From: Planctomycetota bacterium
Lineage (GTDB): Bacteria; Planctomycetota; Phycisphaerae; Phycisphaerales; SM1A02
Length of the DNA: 63,506 bases
Direction of reading: 5' to 3'
NCBI GenBank assembly: GCA_017859745.1
Contig: JAFMML010000003.1
Span: forward strand, 1-63,506
The notes below the pieces were generated by a model, which did no database searches, was not told where the DNA came from, and worked only from the letters and a program-made list of their open reading frames with translations. A program made the position numbers and the translations under genes. Of this stretch, positions 25,666 to 33,665 are shown piece by piece; the first letter of the stretch is position 1; each line of letters opens with the position of its first letter.

Positions 25666-26099
25666 GCGAGTCGCCGCACACGTCCGATCTGGCGATCGTC
25701 GGTCACGGCATCGACCTCTGCGAGGCGCATCGGATGCTCGAGCTCCTCGAGCGTCACGGCACGCGGGCGCTCGAGCGGCTCTTCACCGCCGAGGAGCAGG
25801 CCTACGCGGCGCCGGCAGGGGAGCCGAACGGCGAACGTCTCGCCGCGCGGTTCGCGGCGAAGGAGGCGATCCTGAAGGCCCTCGGCACGGGCTTGCGAGG
25901 TGGCATCCTCTGGACGGACGTCGAAGTCGTCCGCGACGCCAATGGGCGGCCGGGCGTCCGTCTCGCCGGCGAGGCCGCGGTGGTCGCGGAGCGTCTCGGC
26001 ATCGTCGCCTGGCACCTGTCCCTGTCGCACGCCGCAGGCATGGCCATGGCGAGCGTCATCGCATGCGGATGGCGGCCGTGCCCGGATAGCATGCGGTGA
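25662..26099 (+). CDS. acpS: Holo-[acyl-carrier-protein] synthase
   Basis: A 145-residue 4'-phosphopantetheinyl transferase that activates acyl carrier protein. VGHGIDLCEAHRM carries the Mg-binding D18, and RFAAKEAILKALGTGL is the second signature. HLSLSHAAGMAMASVIA closes the fold. The length is slightly above the usual 120-130. It overlaps the upstream gene by ATGA. Its last codons contain the -10 element of the next gene. Confidence 0.93.
   Translation: MSESPHTSDLAIVGHGIDLCEAHRMLELLERHGTRALERLFTAEEQAYAAPAGEPNGERLAARFAAKEAILKALGTGLRGGILWTDVEVVRDANGRPGVRLAGEAAVVAERLGIVAWHLSLSHAAGMAMASVIACGWRPCPDSMR
26087..26098 (+). promoter_or_regulatory. Leaderless promoter TAGCAT-N6-ATG inside the acpS 3' end
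   Basis: Hexamer 26087-26092 lies within the last acpS codons; the ATG at 26099 follows after 6 nt. This supports ATG 26099 over the GTG at 26096 and would let the downstream gene be transcribed independently. Confidence 0.6.
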
Positions 26100-26830
26100 T
26101 GCGACGACGTGGTGGACCAGTCCCCTACGAACTGCTCGGGCAGGCCCGTGGGTTGCCGACGCCCTCCGGAGACGCTCGATCCGAGGGCACCGGGTTCGAC
26201 GGGAGTGCCTCCGGCGGGACTTGGGGACCCGGTCGGACCGTTCGCATGCCGGTGGGCTGGGTGCCTCTGGCGGTCGTCGGCATGACGCTCGTGGCGGTCC
26301 TGGCCTACATCTGGGGGTTTTCGCGAGGGCAGTACGACGCCCGCCTCGAGGCGGGGAGGGCACTCGAGGCCTCCATGGCGTCGAGATCGATCGACGACCC
26401 TCTCGCCGTTCCTCGGGTCCCTGAAGGGCCTGCGGGAGGGGGCGCACCCGCATCCCAGGCCTCGGACGCGGCGGACCCCGGTCGGGAGTCCGGTGGAGTC
26501 CTGGCGGCCCTGGAGTCTGGCGATCCACGCCGGGCGGGTCTCAACTACTTCGTACTGGCCCATGCCACCCCGGCCACCGCCCCGGAGTTGGCCACGTTCT
26601 GTCGCGAGCGGGGACTTGAGGCTCGGGTCGTTGACGACCATAATGGCGTGGCTCGGAAGGTCGTCGTCGTCCCCGGCTACGTCGACGGCGAGCGACGCAG
26701 CGATCGGATCCAGGCTCTCGAGCAACGGATCGTCGAAGTCGGTCTCGCCTGGAAGTCGCACCGTCGCGGCAACGCCGACTTCTCCGGCTACTACCCGGAA
26801 CTTCATCGCGGCCCCGGCGGGGGCGGATGA
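26099..26830 (+). CDS. Single-pass membrane protein with SPOR-like C-terminus
   Basis: A 243-residue protein. A Pro/Gly-rich N-terminal tail of about 55 residues precedes one membrane segment (VGWVPLAVVGMTLVAVLAYIWG, near 57-77), so the topology is N-in. After a disordered linker, residues about 150-240 contain a small alpha/beta domain (NYFVLAHAT, ELATFCRERGLEARVV, RKVVVVPGY) resembling SPOR-type domains that bind denuded peptidoglycan. That similarity is only at pattern level. The ATG overlaps the acpS stop (TGATG). Confidence 0.65.
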   Translation: MRRRGGPVPYELLGQARGLPTPSGDARSEGTGFDGSASGGTWGPGRTVRMPVGWVPLAVVGMTLVAVLAYIWGFSRGQYDARLEAGRALEASMASRSIDDPLAVPRVPEGPAGGGAPASQASDAADPGRESGGVLAALESGDPRRAGLNYFVLAHATPATAPELATFCRERGLEARVVDDHNGVARKVVVVPGYVDGERRSDRIQALEQRIVEVGLAWKSHRRGNADFSGYYPELHRGPGGGG

Positions 26831-26932
26831 GTTCCCATCAGGTCGAGCATGTTCCGCTCGAATCCCCGCCCGCCTCGACCGAACCCACGGTCGAGGTTCC
26901 GACCCGCGAGCATTTCCCCAAGCAGGCCCACC

Positions 26933-27157
26933 ATGAGCATCCACCCCAGTCTCAAGTCCGCGTCCGGCTCTCTCAAGCAGCACCGCAACGTGCTGACCCG
27001 CGCCGAGCGGATCACCAAGCTGAGCGCCTCCGATCGGTTCGATCCCGAGTCGAGTTCGGCCATCGGTCTTCCCAAGGTCCGCAGCATCAAGCAGACCACC
27101 GGGAAGAAGCCCAAGAAGGCCGAAGAGGGCGACGACGACAAGAAGAAGAAGAAGTGA
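26933..27157 (+). CDS. PVC-type small basic protein
   Basis: A 74-residue basic protein matching the small basic protein family of Chlamydiae, Verrucomicrobia and Planctomycetes: MSIHPSLKSASGSLKQHRNV, LTRAERITKL, and IGLPKVRSIKQTT. Family members are about 45-50 residues long and probably ribosome-associated. This one has an extra charged tail of about 25 residues ending DDDKKKKK. It stands alone and is followed by a strong terminator, as expected for a highly expressed short message. It is good evidence for the PVC affiliation. Confidence 0.88.
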   Translation: MSIHPSLKSASGSLKQHRNVLTRAERITKLSASDRFDPESSSAIGLPKVRSIKQTTGKKPKKAEEGDDDKKKKK

Positions 27158-27183
27158 TCCCACCCCGCATCGATGGGGTGTCC

Positions 27184-27220
27184 CGACGCCGCGGCACCGA
27201 TGTGCTCGCGGCGTCGTTGT
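27184..27220 (+). terminator. Strong hairpin terminator after the small basic protein gene
   Basis: A perfect 10-bp stem (27184-27193 with 27207-27216) has a 13-nt loop and is followed by TTGT. It begins 26 bp after the stop codon. Confidence 0.7.
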
Positions 27221-27275
27221 CGTATCCGGGCGGTCGAGACCGCCGGCTCGCAACCTCGTGGAGCGTGCACCAGTC

Positions 27276-28490
27276 ATGACCGTGCCTTCGGACATTCGGG
27301 GCATTCGCGCGACCGACGCTCCGCATCCGCCGCATGGCGGCATCGATCTCGACGCGCTGCTCTCCGCACGCAGCCGCGCCATCGACGCGTCGGGCATTCG
27401 TCGGGTGTTCGATCTGGGGGCGACGCTCGAGAATCCCATCAACCTGTCGATCGGCCAGCCGGACTTCCCCGTTCCCGAGCCGATCAAGCGGGCGGCGGTC
27501 GCCGCCATCGAGGGCGACCACAACGGCTACACCCCGACGCAGGGACTCGCGCCGCTGCGGCAGGCGATTCGACGCCGCCTCGAGGACCGTGCGGGCTGGG
27601 CGGCGGACGATCCCTCGATCGACGTTCTCGTGACCAGCGGAACCAGCGGTGGTCTGCTCCTCGCGGCGATGGCGCTGCTCGAGGCGGGCGACGAGATCGT
27701 GGTGCCGGATCCCTACTTCGTGATGTACCCGCAGCTCGGTCCGTTGACCGGTGGAAGAGTCGTGACCTGTTCGACGTACCCCGACTTCCGCTTGACCGCC
27801 GAGCGGGTGGAGCCGCTCCTCGGCCCCCGCACCAAGGCGGTCCTGCTCAACAGTCCCTCGAATCCCTGCGGGGTCGTGGCCACCGAGACGGAGGTGCGGG
27901 ATCTGGTGGATCTCTGTCGTCGTCGCGGAGTGCTGCTCATCTCCGACGAGATCTACGACGAATTCGTCTTCGACGACGCCCTCGAGCACGGCACCTGTCC
28001 GACCCCGGCCCGTTTCGAGGAGGACCTGCTGCTCATCGGGGGCTTCGGAAAGACCTACGCCTGCACCGGCTGGCGCCTCGGGTACGCCGCGGGTCCGAAG
28101 CGGCTGATCGCCGAGATGGCGAAGATGCAGCAGTACACGTTCGTCTGCGCGCCGACTCCAGCCCAGCATGGCGTGCTGGCGAGCTTCGACGTCTCGATGC
28201 GGGATCACGTCGAGGCCTACGCACGGCGTCGGGATCTGGTGCTCGAGAAGCTGAGTCCCCACGCGTCGGTGGCTCGCCCGGGCGGGGCGTTCTACGCCTT
28301 CGTCGAGGTGCCCAGACATCTGGGGATGACCGGCACGGCCTTCGTCGAGCGAGCCGTGGCGGAGCGGGTCCTGACGATTCCCGGGGCGGTGTTCAGCGAG
28401 AGGGACACCCACTTCCGCCTGAGCTTCGCCACGGCCGAGGACCGTCTCGTCGAGGGACTGGAGATCCTCGCGCGGCTGCTTCGGGGCTGA
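27276..28490 (+). CDS. PLP-dependent class I/II aminotransferase
   Basis: A 404-residue fold-type I aminotransferase of the aspartate-aminotransferase-like group. It has NLSIGQPDFPVPEP near residue 56, GYTPTQGLAPLRQAI, LLNSPSNPCG, ISDEIYDEFVFD, and the Schiff-base lysine K259 in GGFGKTYACTGWRLGYAAG. The amino-acid substrate cannot be told. The ATG at 27276 was preferred to a GTG 18 nt upstream. It is monocistronic and convergent with a small lipoprotein gene, with a shared hairpin between them. Confidence 0.92.
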   Translation: MTVPSDIRGIRATDAPHPPHGGIDLDALLSARSRAIDASGIRRVFDLGATLENPINLSIGQPDFPVPEPIKRAAVAAIEGDHNGYTPTQGLAPLRQAIRRRLEDRAGWAADDPSIDVLVTSGTSGGLLLAAMALLEAGDEIVVPDPYFVMYPQLGPLTGGRVVTCSTYPDFRLTAERVEPLLGPRTKAVLLNSPSNPCGVVATETEVRDLVDLCRRRGVLLISDEIYDEFVFDDALEHGTCPTPARFEEDLLLIGGFGKTYACTGWRLGYAAGPKRLIAEMAKMQQYTFVCAPTPAQHGVLASFDVSMRDHVEAYARRRDLVLEKLSPHASVARPGGAFYAFVEVPRHLGMTGTAFVERAVAERVLTIPGAVFSERDTHFRLSFATAEDRLVEGLEILARLLRG

Positions 28491-28570
28491 ACGGATTCAT
28501 GACGCCCTGTTGCGGGAGCCGCTGGAGGCTTCGGGGTGTGGGACACGTCGTGGCCCGGGGCCAAACGCAC

Positions 28571-28603
28571 ACGCCGCCGATCGGGGGGACCGACCGGCGG
28601 CGT
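28571..28603. terminator. Bidirectional hairpin between convergent genes
   Basis: A long stem ACGCCGCCG.TCGG / CCGA.CGGCGGCGT (one mismatch) lies between the aminotransferase and the lipoprotein stop codons. On the minus strand it is followed by GTGCGTTTGG, which makes it more likely to serve the lipoprotein. Confidence 0.6.
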
Positions 28604-28651
28604 GGAAGTTGCTTCGAGATCCGCCCCTCGGGAGCGGGGCTGGAATCGAAC

Positions 28652-28831
28652 TCAGTCGTTGCGCATTTCCGGGTTGCGGAAGTTCGCCGACCCCGGGGTG
28701 ACCTGGTTGGCCGGATCGACCGGCTTGACCTCGGCCTCCTGCGGGGCGCCGCCGGAGCTGTCGCAGGCGGCGAGCATCGCAAGGCCAGCGGTCGCGACGG
28801 CGACGACAAGGGTGTTTCGAAGAGTCTTCAT
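28652..28831 (-). CDS. Short lipoprotein
   Basis: A 59-residue protein consisting of a lipoprotein signal peptide (MKTLRNTLVVAVATAGLAM, then LAAC23) and a 36-residue acidic, Pro-rich mature part. A GAGAGGA sequence stands about 8 nt before the ATG, so this start is of the normal leadered type. Entericidin-like and other very short lipoproteins have this form, but no family is clear. Confidence 0.7.
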   Translation of the reverse strand: MKTLRNTLVVAVATAGLAMLAACDSSGGAPQEAEVKPVDPANQVTPGSANFRNPEMRND

Positions 28832-29025
28832 CGCGGATTCCTCTCGCGGATTCCCCGAGTGACGGTCTCGCGGAACTCCACGTCGGGGTCGTGGGGAGCC
28901 GCAGGTGAAGTCGACGCACGACCTTGCGGACACGCACGTCGTCCGCTCGGCCTCGGTGGATTGGATGCCGACGACGGGGTTCCGTCAACCGGCTGACCCG
29001 ATGGAGGCCGTTGGCGGGGGGGAGT

Positions 29026-31074
29026 CTATCTGGGAGTCCGCACCTCGGTCCCGGTCGGATCCGTCCGCATCAGCATCAGCGGATGCGTCTTCGGCGCCAG
29101 CCAACGCCACTGGGTGTGGTAGGTGTCGTCGTTGTCCGCGACGCCCACCTGCAGGCGCAGGGGGCGCCCGTCGTCGAGGAGGCCCGGCAGGCGAACCTGT
29201 GCCGACCACCCGTCGCCAAGCGGACGGCAGATCGCCTCCGGCGCCGTCGGATCCCCGCCCGTCACCTCGATCGCCGAGGGAACGCCGCCGGAAGACGAGG
29301 CGAATGCCCGAATCGAGGCCTCTCCGGGGAGAAGTTCAAGCAGCAGCGACCGGCGGGACGGTCCTTCGCCGACATCGATGCGGATGGCATCCTGCATCGG
29401 ATCCTCGAGCCTTTCCCGATCGATCCTCGAGTCCTCGACCGCCCCAGCGAGACGGTCGCCGGGGGCGAGGACGATCAGCATCAGGTCGCCGTCCTCCAGC
29501 CTCGAGATCGCCACCGTCGGATCCGGCTCGGGCAGGTCGTAGGGCGAGAACGTCCAGGCCGAGACTGGAAGTTCGACGACGTCGCCGACGGCAAGTCCCC
29601 GTTCCCGTGCGATCGGCACCCGGCGAATCACCGTCATCGGAACCTCGCGGCCGCGAGAGTCGCGAAACGTCGCCTTCAGGCGCAGTTCCGTAGGCGGCAG
29701 GGGGGCCGCATGGTCCTTCAGCGTCCAGGCGAGATCGACGCTCCGTCGCTCGCCCGGCGCCAGTTCGATGGGGCCACCGGCTGCGATGGCGATCGGCGAG
29801 TCGAGTCGCATCGTGAAGCGGTTGAAGGTGTCGACCGGCGTGCGGCTCGCCCACGCCAGATCGCCTGCCGACTCGGGCTCGACCGGTGCCGGCGCGGGCA
29901 TCTCCGTCAGGGGCATCCAGGTCCAAGACAGCGGCACGTCGAGGGGGTTCGCCAGATCCAGTCGCAGCGTCCCCGAGGTCGCGGCGCCTTCGGAGGTCTC
30001 GACGACGGCGCCGACGATCGCGGCCGCGTCGCCGGCGTTCTTCAAGCGCCACGCGCGATCCTGATCCTCGCGCAGAACGTGGTCCTCCCCAAGGGTGGCG
30101 CCGACGAGTTGATGATGGACCCGCACCGAATCGCCGTCGTCCACGCCCGGGTGGATGGTGAGAAAGGTCAGGTGCTGCAACTGGCCGCTCGCGGGGTGCT
30201 GGTCGATCAGGCCGCCGCATGAGCCAAGCACGTGGTACTGCACCCCGTCGAGATCGGGATCGCGCTGCATCGCGTGGAAGTGGCCGGCGATCACCGCATC
30301 CACGCCGTGTTCGACGAGCATCGGATGCACCCGCTCTTCCCACGCGGCCGATCCATATCGCCACATCGGACGATGCACGAGCAGCACCGTGGGAAGCTCG
30401 CGCGAGGCCGCGTGAGCGAGGGTGTCGTCGAGCCACGCCAGGTCCTCCGGCGAGAAGGCGACGCCCTCCTCGCCGCGACGCCCCTCGCTGTATCCCACCA
30501 CGATGGTGGCACGATCGAATTCGACCGCGTAGCGAAGCGGTCCGAAGCGATCGCGGTACCGGTCTTCGAAGGTGTCGTCGTTCGGATCGCGGGTTCCCGA
30601 CACGATGTCGTGGTTCCCCGCGACCGGCCAGGCTGGGGTGGGCAGACCCGAGGCGATCTCGAACCACTCGTCGGTTTCCCGATCCCAGGTGCCGGTGGAA
30701 CGGGTGTAGCCCTGAACCATGTCGCCGATGGTGAAGACGGCGTCCGGTTCGATGCGCTCGAGATCACGCACTGCAGTGGCGAGGTAGGGCAGGCCCCACG
30801 CCCGTCCCGTGGTTCGGTCGGGCAGGATCGCCAGTCGAAGCGGCGGCGTCGGCAGCGTGACCGCGACGACCTGTCGTTCGACGATCGATCCGTTCGAGTC
30901 TCGCGTGAACCGATCGAGTCCCGACGGATCGATCGACTGGGCGATCGCGACCGACGACGCGACGCCCGCCCAGACCACGGCAAGATCGAGCGGTCGAATC
31001 CGATGCCATGCGCAGCGAGTGCAAGGACGGGGCGACTCCAGACTCGCGCGGACGAAAGGTTGGCGATGTTGCAT
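29026..31074 (-). CDS. Exported calcineurin-like metallophosphoesterase
   Basis: A 682-residue protein with a cleavable or anchor-type signal (about 27-48), a metallophosphoesterase domain, and a C-terminal strand-rich region ending in a CBM9/DOMON-like module (about 560-680). Metal motifs IGDMVQG, AGNHD, and GHFHAM are present. The first motif, usually D-x-H, reads LPDRTTG here, so one metal ligand is replaced, as in other planctomycete members. A TACGCT hexamer stands 6 nt before the ATG. It may act on extracellular phosphoesters; the substrate is unknown. Confidence 0.82.
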   Translation of the reverse strand: MQHRQPFVRASLESPRPCTRCAWHRIRPLDLAVVWAGVASSVAIAQSIDPSGLDRFTRDSNGSIVERQVVAVTLPTPPLRLAILPDRTTGRAWGLPYLATAVRDLERIEPDAVFTIGDMVQGYTRSTGTWDRETDEWFEIASGLPTPAWPVAGNHDIVSGTRDPNDDTFEDRYRDRFGPLRYAVEFDRATIVVGYSEGRRGEEGVAFSPEDLAWLDDTLAHAASRELPTVLLVHRPMWRYGSAAWEERVHPMLVEHGVDAVIAGHFHAMQRDPDLDGVQYHVLGSCGGLIDQHPASGQLQHLTFLTIHPGVDDGDSVRVHHQLVGATLGEDHVLREDQDRAWRLKNAGDAAAIVGAVVETSEGAATSGTLRLDLANPLDVPLSWTWMPLTEMPAPAPVEPESAGDLAWASRTPVDTFNRFTMRLDSPIAIAAGGPIELAPGERRSVDLAWTLKDHAAPLPPTELRLKATFRDSRGREVPMTVIRRVPIARERGLAVGDVVELPVSAWTFSPYDLPEPDPTVAISRLEDGDLMLIVLAPGDRLAGAVEDSRIDRERLEDPMQDAIRIDVGEGPSRRSLLLELLPGEASIRAFASSSGGVPSAIEVTGGDPTAPEAICRPLGDGWSAQVRLPGLLDDGRPLRLQVGVADNDDTYHTQWRWLAPKTHPLMLMRTDPTGTEVRTPR

Positions 31075-31086
31075 GGCGGCAGCGTA
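31075..31086 (-). promoter_or_regulatory. Leaderless promoter: TACGCT-N6-ATG
   Basis: Minus-strand hexamer at 31086-31081, with 6 nt to the ATG at 31074. Confidence 0.65.
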
Positions 31087-31205
31087 CGTCGCCACGCGTG
31101 ATCGACTTGGGGCCAGACTCCACCCATCCGGCACTCGGTCGGCACCCGGTCGGTACCAGGTCGGCAAATGGAGAGGTCGCACAACGGGGCCGGCCGCGTG
31201 TGGCG

Positions 31206-31242
31206 CAGAAAAACCCCGTTGAAGCACAGGGCGTCAACGGGG
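31206..31242 (-). terminator. Strong intrinsic terminator on the minus strand
   Basis: A perfect 9-bp stem (CCCCGTTGA / TCAACGGGG, 31214-31222 with 31234-31242) is followed on the minus strand by TTTTTCTGC. It is the most canonical intrinsic terminator in the window and lies 230 bp beyond the glycosyltransferase-like stop. Confidence 0.85.
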
Positions 31243-31471
31243 CGGAGGGGAGAAAGATGCAGGTTGAGAAACGACCGGGGCAGAGGGGGCGTCGCACTTC
31301 ATTCGCCGGACACGCTGTTGGATGGCTCAGTTTCGGAGGCGGCCCCAAATGCCGGGTCGGCCAGCCCACTTGCCCATCCAAGAGGATTACTCGGCAAACT
31401 CGCCCCGGGTTCTTGAGCCATCCCCGACTTTTGTGCGCAGCCTCTCCAGATTGCCCAGATCACCGGTAGGA
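31243..31471 (-). other. 229-bp low-GC non-coding stretch ending at the terminator
   Basis: No convincing reading frame is present on either strand, and base composition is clearly less GC-rich than the flanking genes. It precedes the perfect terminator at 31206-31242 on the minus strand. It could be a long 3' UTR of the upstream gene, a small regulatory RNA, or the remnant of a lost gene. I did not recognise 6S, SRP, RNase P or tmRNA motifs in it. Confidence 0.4.
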
Positions 31472-32794
31472 CTACGGAAGTTCATGTGATTTCGAAACTT
31501 GCGATCCTTCGGAGGGCGGCCTCACAGACGTCGCCGGCGTCGTCGGATGAAAAAACTTGATCTGGTGGGGGGCGGAAACTCGCGAGAGCACTTCGGCAAC
31601 GGCATCCACCCGAGTACGGGGTGTGAGCAATGGTGCCAGGCGACGTCTCATGGCTGCGGCGTGATTGCGGCGTCGGGCATCGTCTTCGACGGCATCGAGC
31701 AGCGCATCGACGGCCGTTTCTCGATCGAGGGCGTTCCCGCCAAGAGGCAGATCGATTCCGCCCGCGTCGCCTCCAAACCACGACGCCAACTCGGGATCGG
31801 TGGGGGAGGCGAAGACCGCGCCCGCGGCCAACGCCTCGATCACTGCTGGTCGCTGACGCAGCAACGGCTGAATCGCGATCAGCGCGTCACCCTCGCCGAG
31901 CACGCCTCGGCATCGGCCGAGAGGCGGGATGCGGACGATCCGCTCGTCGGCGATCCCCGCGGCCTTGTCCGAGGTCTGCCCGGTCTTCGGCACGTCGAGC
32001 ACGTCGGGCGTCGGCACATCGACGCCGAGTCGCCGAAGCAGGCGTCGGATCGCTGGACGGTCGCCGAGCGGATCTTCGAGAAAGACCTCGATCGGTGGGT
32101 CGCCGGAGAGGCCATTGGCGGAGGCGTGCCGCCGGTCGCGATTCCGCGCATGGACCCGCTCGATCACTGTTCGGAGGAGCCGCTGCCCGTGAGCATTCGG
32201 GCGCCTTCCCGGATGCGCCAGCACGATCTTGCAGGAGGGCGTCGGTCCGCTCGCCGAGACCCCCAGCCGTCCTCTTTCGGGCGGTTCCGAGATCGCTGGC
32301 GGCACGAGAAGCGGCTCGCCCTTGACGTCGGTCACGAGTCGGTCCCGAAGCGGAACGGGAAGGCAGTCCATCTCGGCGGCGCTGGCCACGGTCAGCAGCA
32401 GGTCCACGCCGCGTGGCGGTCGAGAGAGCGCCGCCGCCTCGACGATCGAGCCCAACTCGATCCAGAGCGGGGCCTCGAGTCTCGCGGCCGCCCTCGTCGC
32501 GGCCCGCCAGGCGTCTCGCCCACGAGCCCACACCAGATCGATCCCGCGTCCGCGGCTCGACGCGCAGATCGCATCCACCTCACCCGCCTCGTACCAGCGT
32601 GCCTGCCGTGGATTCCACGGCAGACGCCGCACGCCCGCCGTCTCGCGAACGGGGCGAGCGGGATCGCTCTCGCTCCGGGAAGGGAGGACGCGGATCTCCT
32701 CGTGTCCGGATTCGGCGATCGCGGCGATCACGGCGCGATCGGCCGCCGCCTCGGAGTCGACCCGATCCTCGGCGATCCACTCGAGGATCCTCAT
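31472..32794 (-). CDS. Glycosyltransferase-like (GT-B) protein
   Basis: A 440-residue protein with a two-lobe pattern like GT-B glycosyltransferases. The first half has ICASSRGRGIDLVWARGRDAW; the second half has ALIAIQPLLRQRPAVIEALAAGAVFASP, which resembles the donor-nucleotide loop (ExxA-G) of family 1/4 enzymes. The match is weak and the signature EX7E is not seen, so catalytic competence is uncertain. ATG 32794 overlaps the thioesterase stop (ATGA). The last 30 residues look like read-on tail. Confidence 0.5.
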   Translation of the reverse strand: MRILEWIAEDRVDSEAAADRAVIAAIAESGHEEIRVLPSRSESDPARPVRETAGVRRLPWNPRQARWYEAGEVDAICASSRGRGIDLVWARGRDAWRAATRAAARLEAPLWIELGSIVEAAALSRPPRGVDLLLTVASAAEMDCLPVPLRDRLVTDVKGEPLLVPPAISEPPERGRLGVSASGPTPSCKIVLAHPGRRPNAHGQRLLRTVIERVHARNRDRRHASANGLSGDPPIEVFLEDPLGDRPAIRRLLRRLGVDVPTPDVLDVPKTGQTSDKAAGIADERIVRIPPLGRCRGVLGEGDALIAIQPLLRQRPAVIEALAAGAVFASPTDPELASWFGGDAGGIDLPLGGNALDRETAVDALLDAVEDDARRRNHAAAMRRRLAPLLTPRTRVDAVAEVLSRVSAPHQIKFFHPTTPATSVRPPSEGSQVSKSHELP

Positions 32795-33264
32795 GCGTCG
32801 GGCTCCGGCGGGCAGGCGTCGATCACCTCGGCCGGGATCCGTGTCGGGCGGCGGGATCGGAGATCCATGTGGGCCCAGCGCGTCGATGCCTCGGCGACGA
32901 CCACGGCATCTCTCGGGCGAAGGATGCGGGTCGCACGCTCGCTCGTGGTGCGCCCGTAGCGTCGAACCCAGGTCGCCGCGATGAGGCGATCTCCGCCGAA
33001 CGCCTCTGCTCGGTAGTCGATCTCGTGACGTGCGACGAACCACATGGTTCCCCCGGCGGCCATGGTCGGACGCGCCCAGCCCAACGACTCGAGGTGGGCT
33101 TCCGCGGCGCGATCGATCAGGCGCACGATCTCGACGTTGTTCAGATGCGGCACCGTCTCGCTGAGGGCGTCCTTCTCCACCTCGAACCAGATGAAGAACG
33201 GCCGTGGATGGGGGAGTGCGACCGCGGGTGGCCAGGACGAGGGTTCGGCAACGCTCCCCTTCAT
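32791..33264 (-). CDS. Acyl-CoA thioesterase, hotdog fold
   Basis: A 157-residue protein of the 4-hydroxybenzoyl-CoA thioesterase/YbgC-type family. It has HLNNVEIVRLIDRAAEAHLESLG near residue 40, FVARHEIDYRAEAFGGDRL, and a C-terminal ARWAHMDL-like strand. The usual catalytic Asp of the YbgC motif (D in YxDTDxxGxV) is replaced by Asn-rich sequence (HLNNVE), a common variant. It lies between the DUF971 and glycosyltransferase-like genes, with ATGA overlaps on both sides. Confidence 0.78.
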   Translation of the reverse strand: MKGSVAEPSSWPPAVALPHPRPFFIWFEVEKDALSETVPHLNNVEIVRLIDRAAEAHLESLGWARPTMAAGGTMWFVARHEIDYRAEAFGGDRLIAATWVRRYGRTTSERATRILRPRDAVVVAEASTRWAHMDLRSRRPTRIPAEVIDACPPEPDA

Positions 33265-33626
33265 GAGGTCGGACCGGTGGAGAGGGACCGCAGGTACGCC
33301 CAGGTGTAGATTCCGGTGGAGTGCCCGTCGGAAAAGAGGATTCGGACGGCGTAGTTGCCCACCAGTTCGGCGCCGTTCGCTCTCAGTGGGCCGGAGGCCG
33401 CTCCGCTCGGCAGCACCGCGAGCGGATTGCGATCGATTTCCGCCCGGAGCTCCCGAGCATCTGCCGAGGGGCTGTTGCGCCTCAGGTGCTCGATCGAGAG
33501 AAGGTCGATCCGTCCATCGGTCCACTCGATCTCGAGGCCGCGTTCCCGATCGAGATGCAGCCGTTTCGGGGGCGGCACCTCGCCGGCGGGGTGGGCGACG
33601 GAGATGTCGGCAGGTCCGCGGGGCAC
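33261..33626 (-). CDS. DUF971 domain protein
   Basis: A 121-residue protein carrying the DUF971 fold (also the N-terminal part of gamma-butyrobetaine hydroxylases and of some Mrp/ApbC proteins). LEIEWTDGRIDLLSIEHLRRNSPSA, VGNYAVRILFSDGHSTGIYTWAYL (each in two parts) and the C-terminal end fit it. DUF971 proteins are often linked to iron-sulfur cluster or cofactor biosynthesis. I chose GTG 33626 over ATG 33659, because GTG has a TACCAT hexamer 6 nt upstream and the ATG has none. It is the first gene of the unit that includes the thioesterase. Confidence 0.82.
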   Translation of the reverse strand: MPRGPADISVAHPAGEVPPPKRLHLDRERGLEIEWTDGRIDLLSIEHLRRNSPSADARELRAEIDRNPLAVLPSGAASGPLRANGAELVGNYAVRILFSDGHSTGIYTWAYLRSLSTGPTS

Positions 33627-33638
33627 GGCGGAATGGTA
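33627..33638 (-). promoter_or_regulatory. Leaderless promoter: TACCAT-N6-GTG
   Basis: The minus-strand hexamer at 33638-33633 is spaced 6 nt from the GTG at 33626. It shows the motif also works with a GTG start. Confidence 0.6.
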
Positions 33639-33653
33639 CGCCCGTCGCGTCGA

Positions 33654-33665
33654 TAGCATGCGTCC
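33654..33665 (+). promoter_or_regulatory. Leaderless promoter: TAGCAT-N6-ATG
   Basis: Hexamer 33654-33659, with 6 nt to the pyrF ATG at 33666. It is divergent from the DUF971 promoter 16 bp away. Confidence 0.65.

Noticed and set aside
31243-31471. 6S, tmRNA, SRP or RNase P RNA
   Set aside because: I looked for their recognisable conserved segments on the minus strand and found none. A covariance-model search would be needed to rule out other RNA families.
33627-33659. ATG 33659 as the DUF971 start
   Set aside because: It has neither a Shine-Dalgarno nor a TANNNT box and would overlap the pyrF promoter. GTG 33626 has a TACCAT box at 6 nt.
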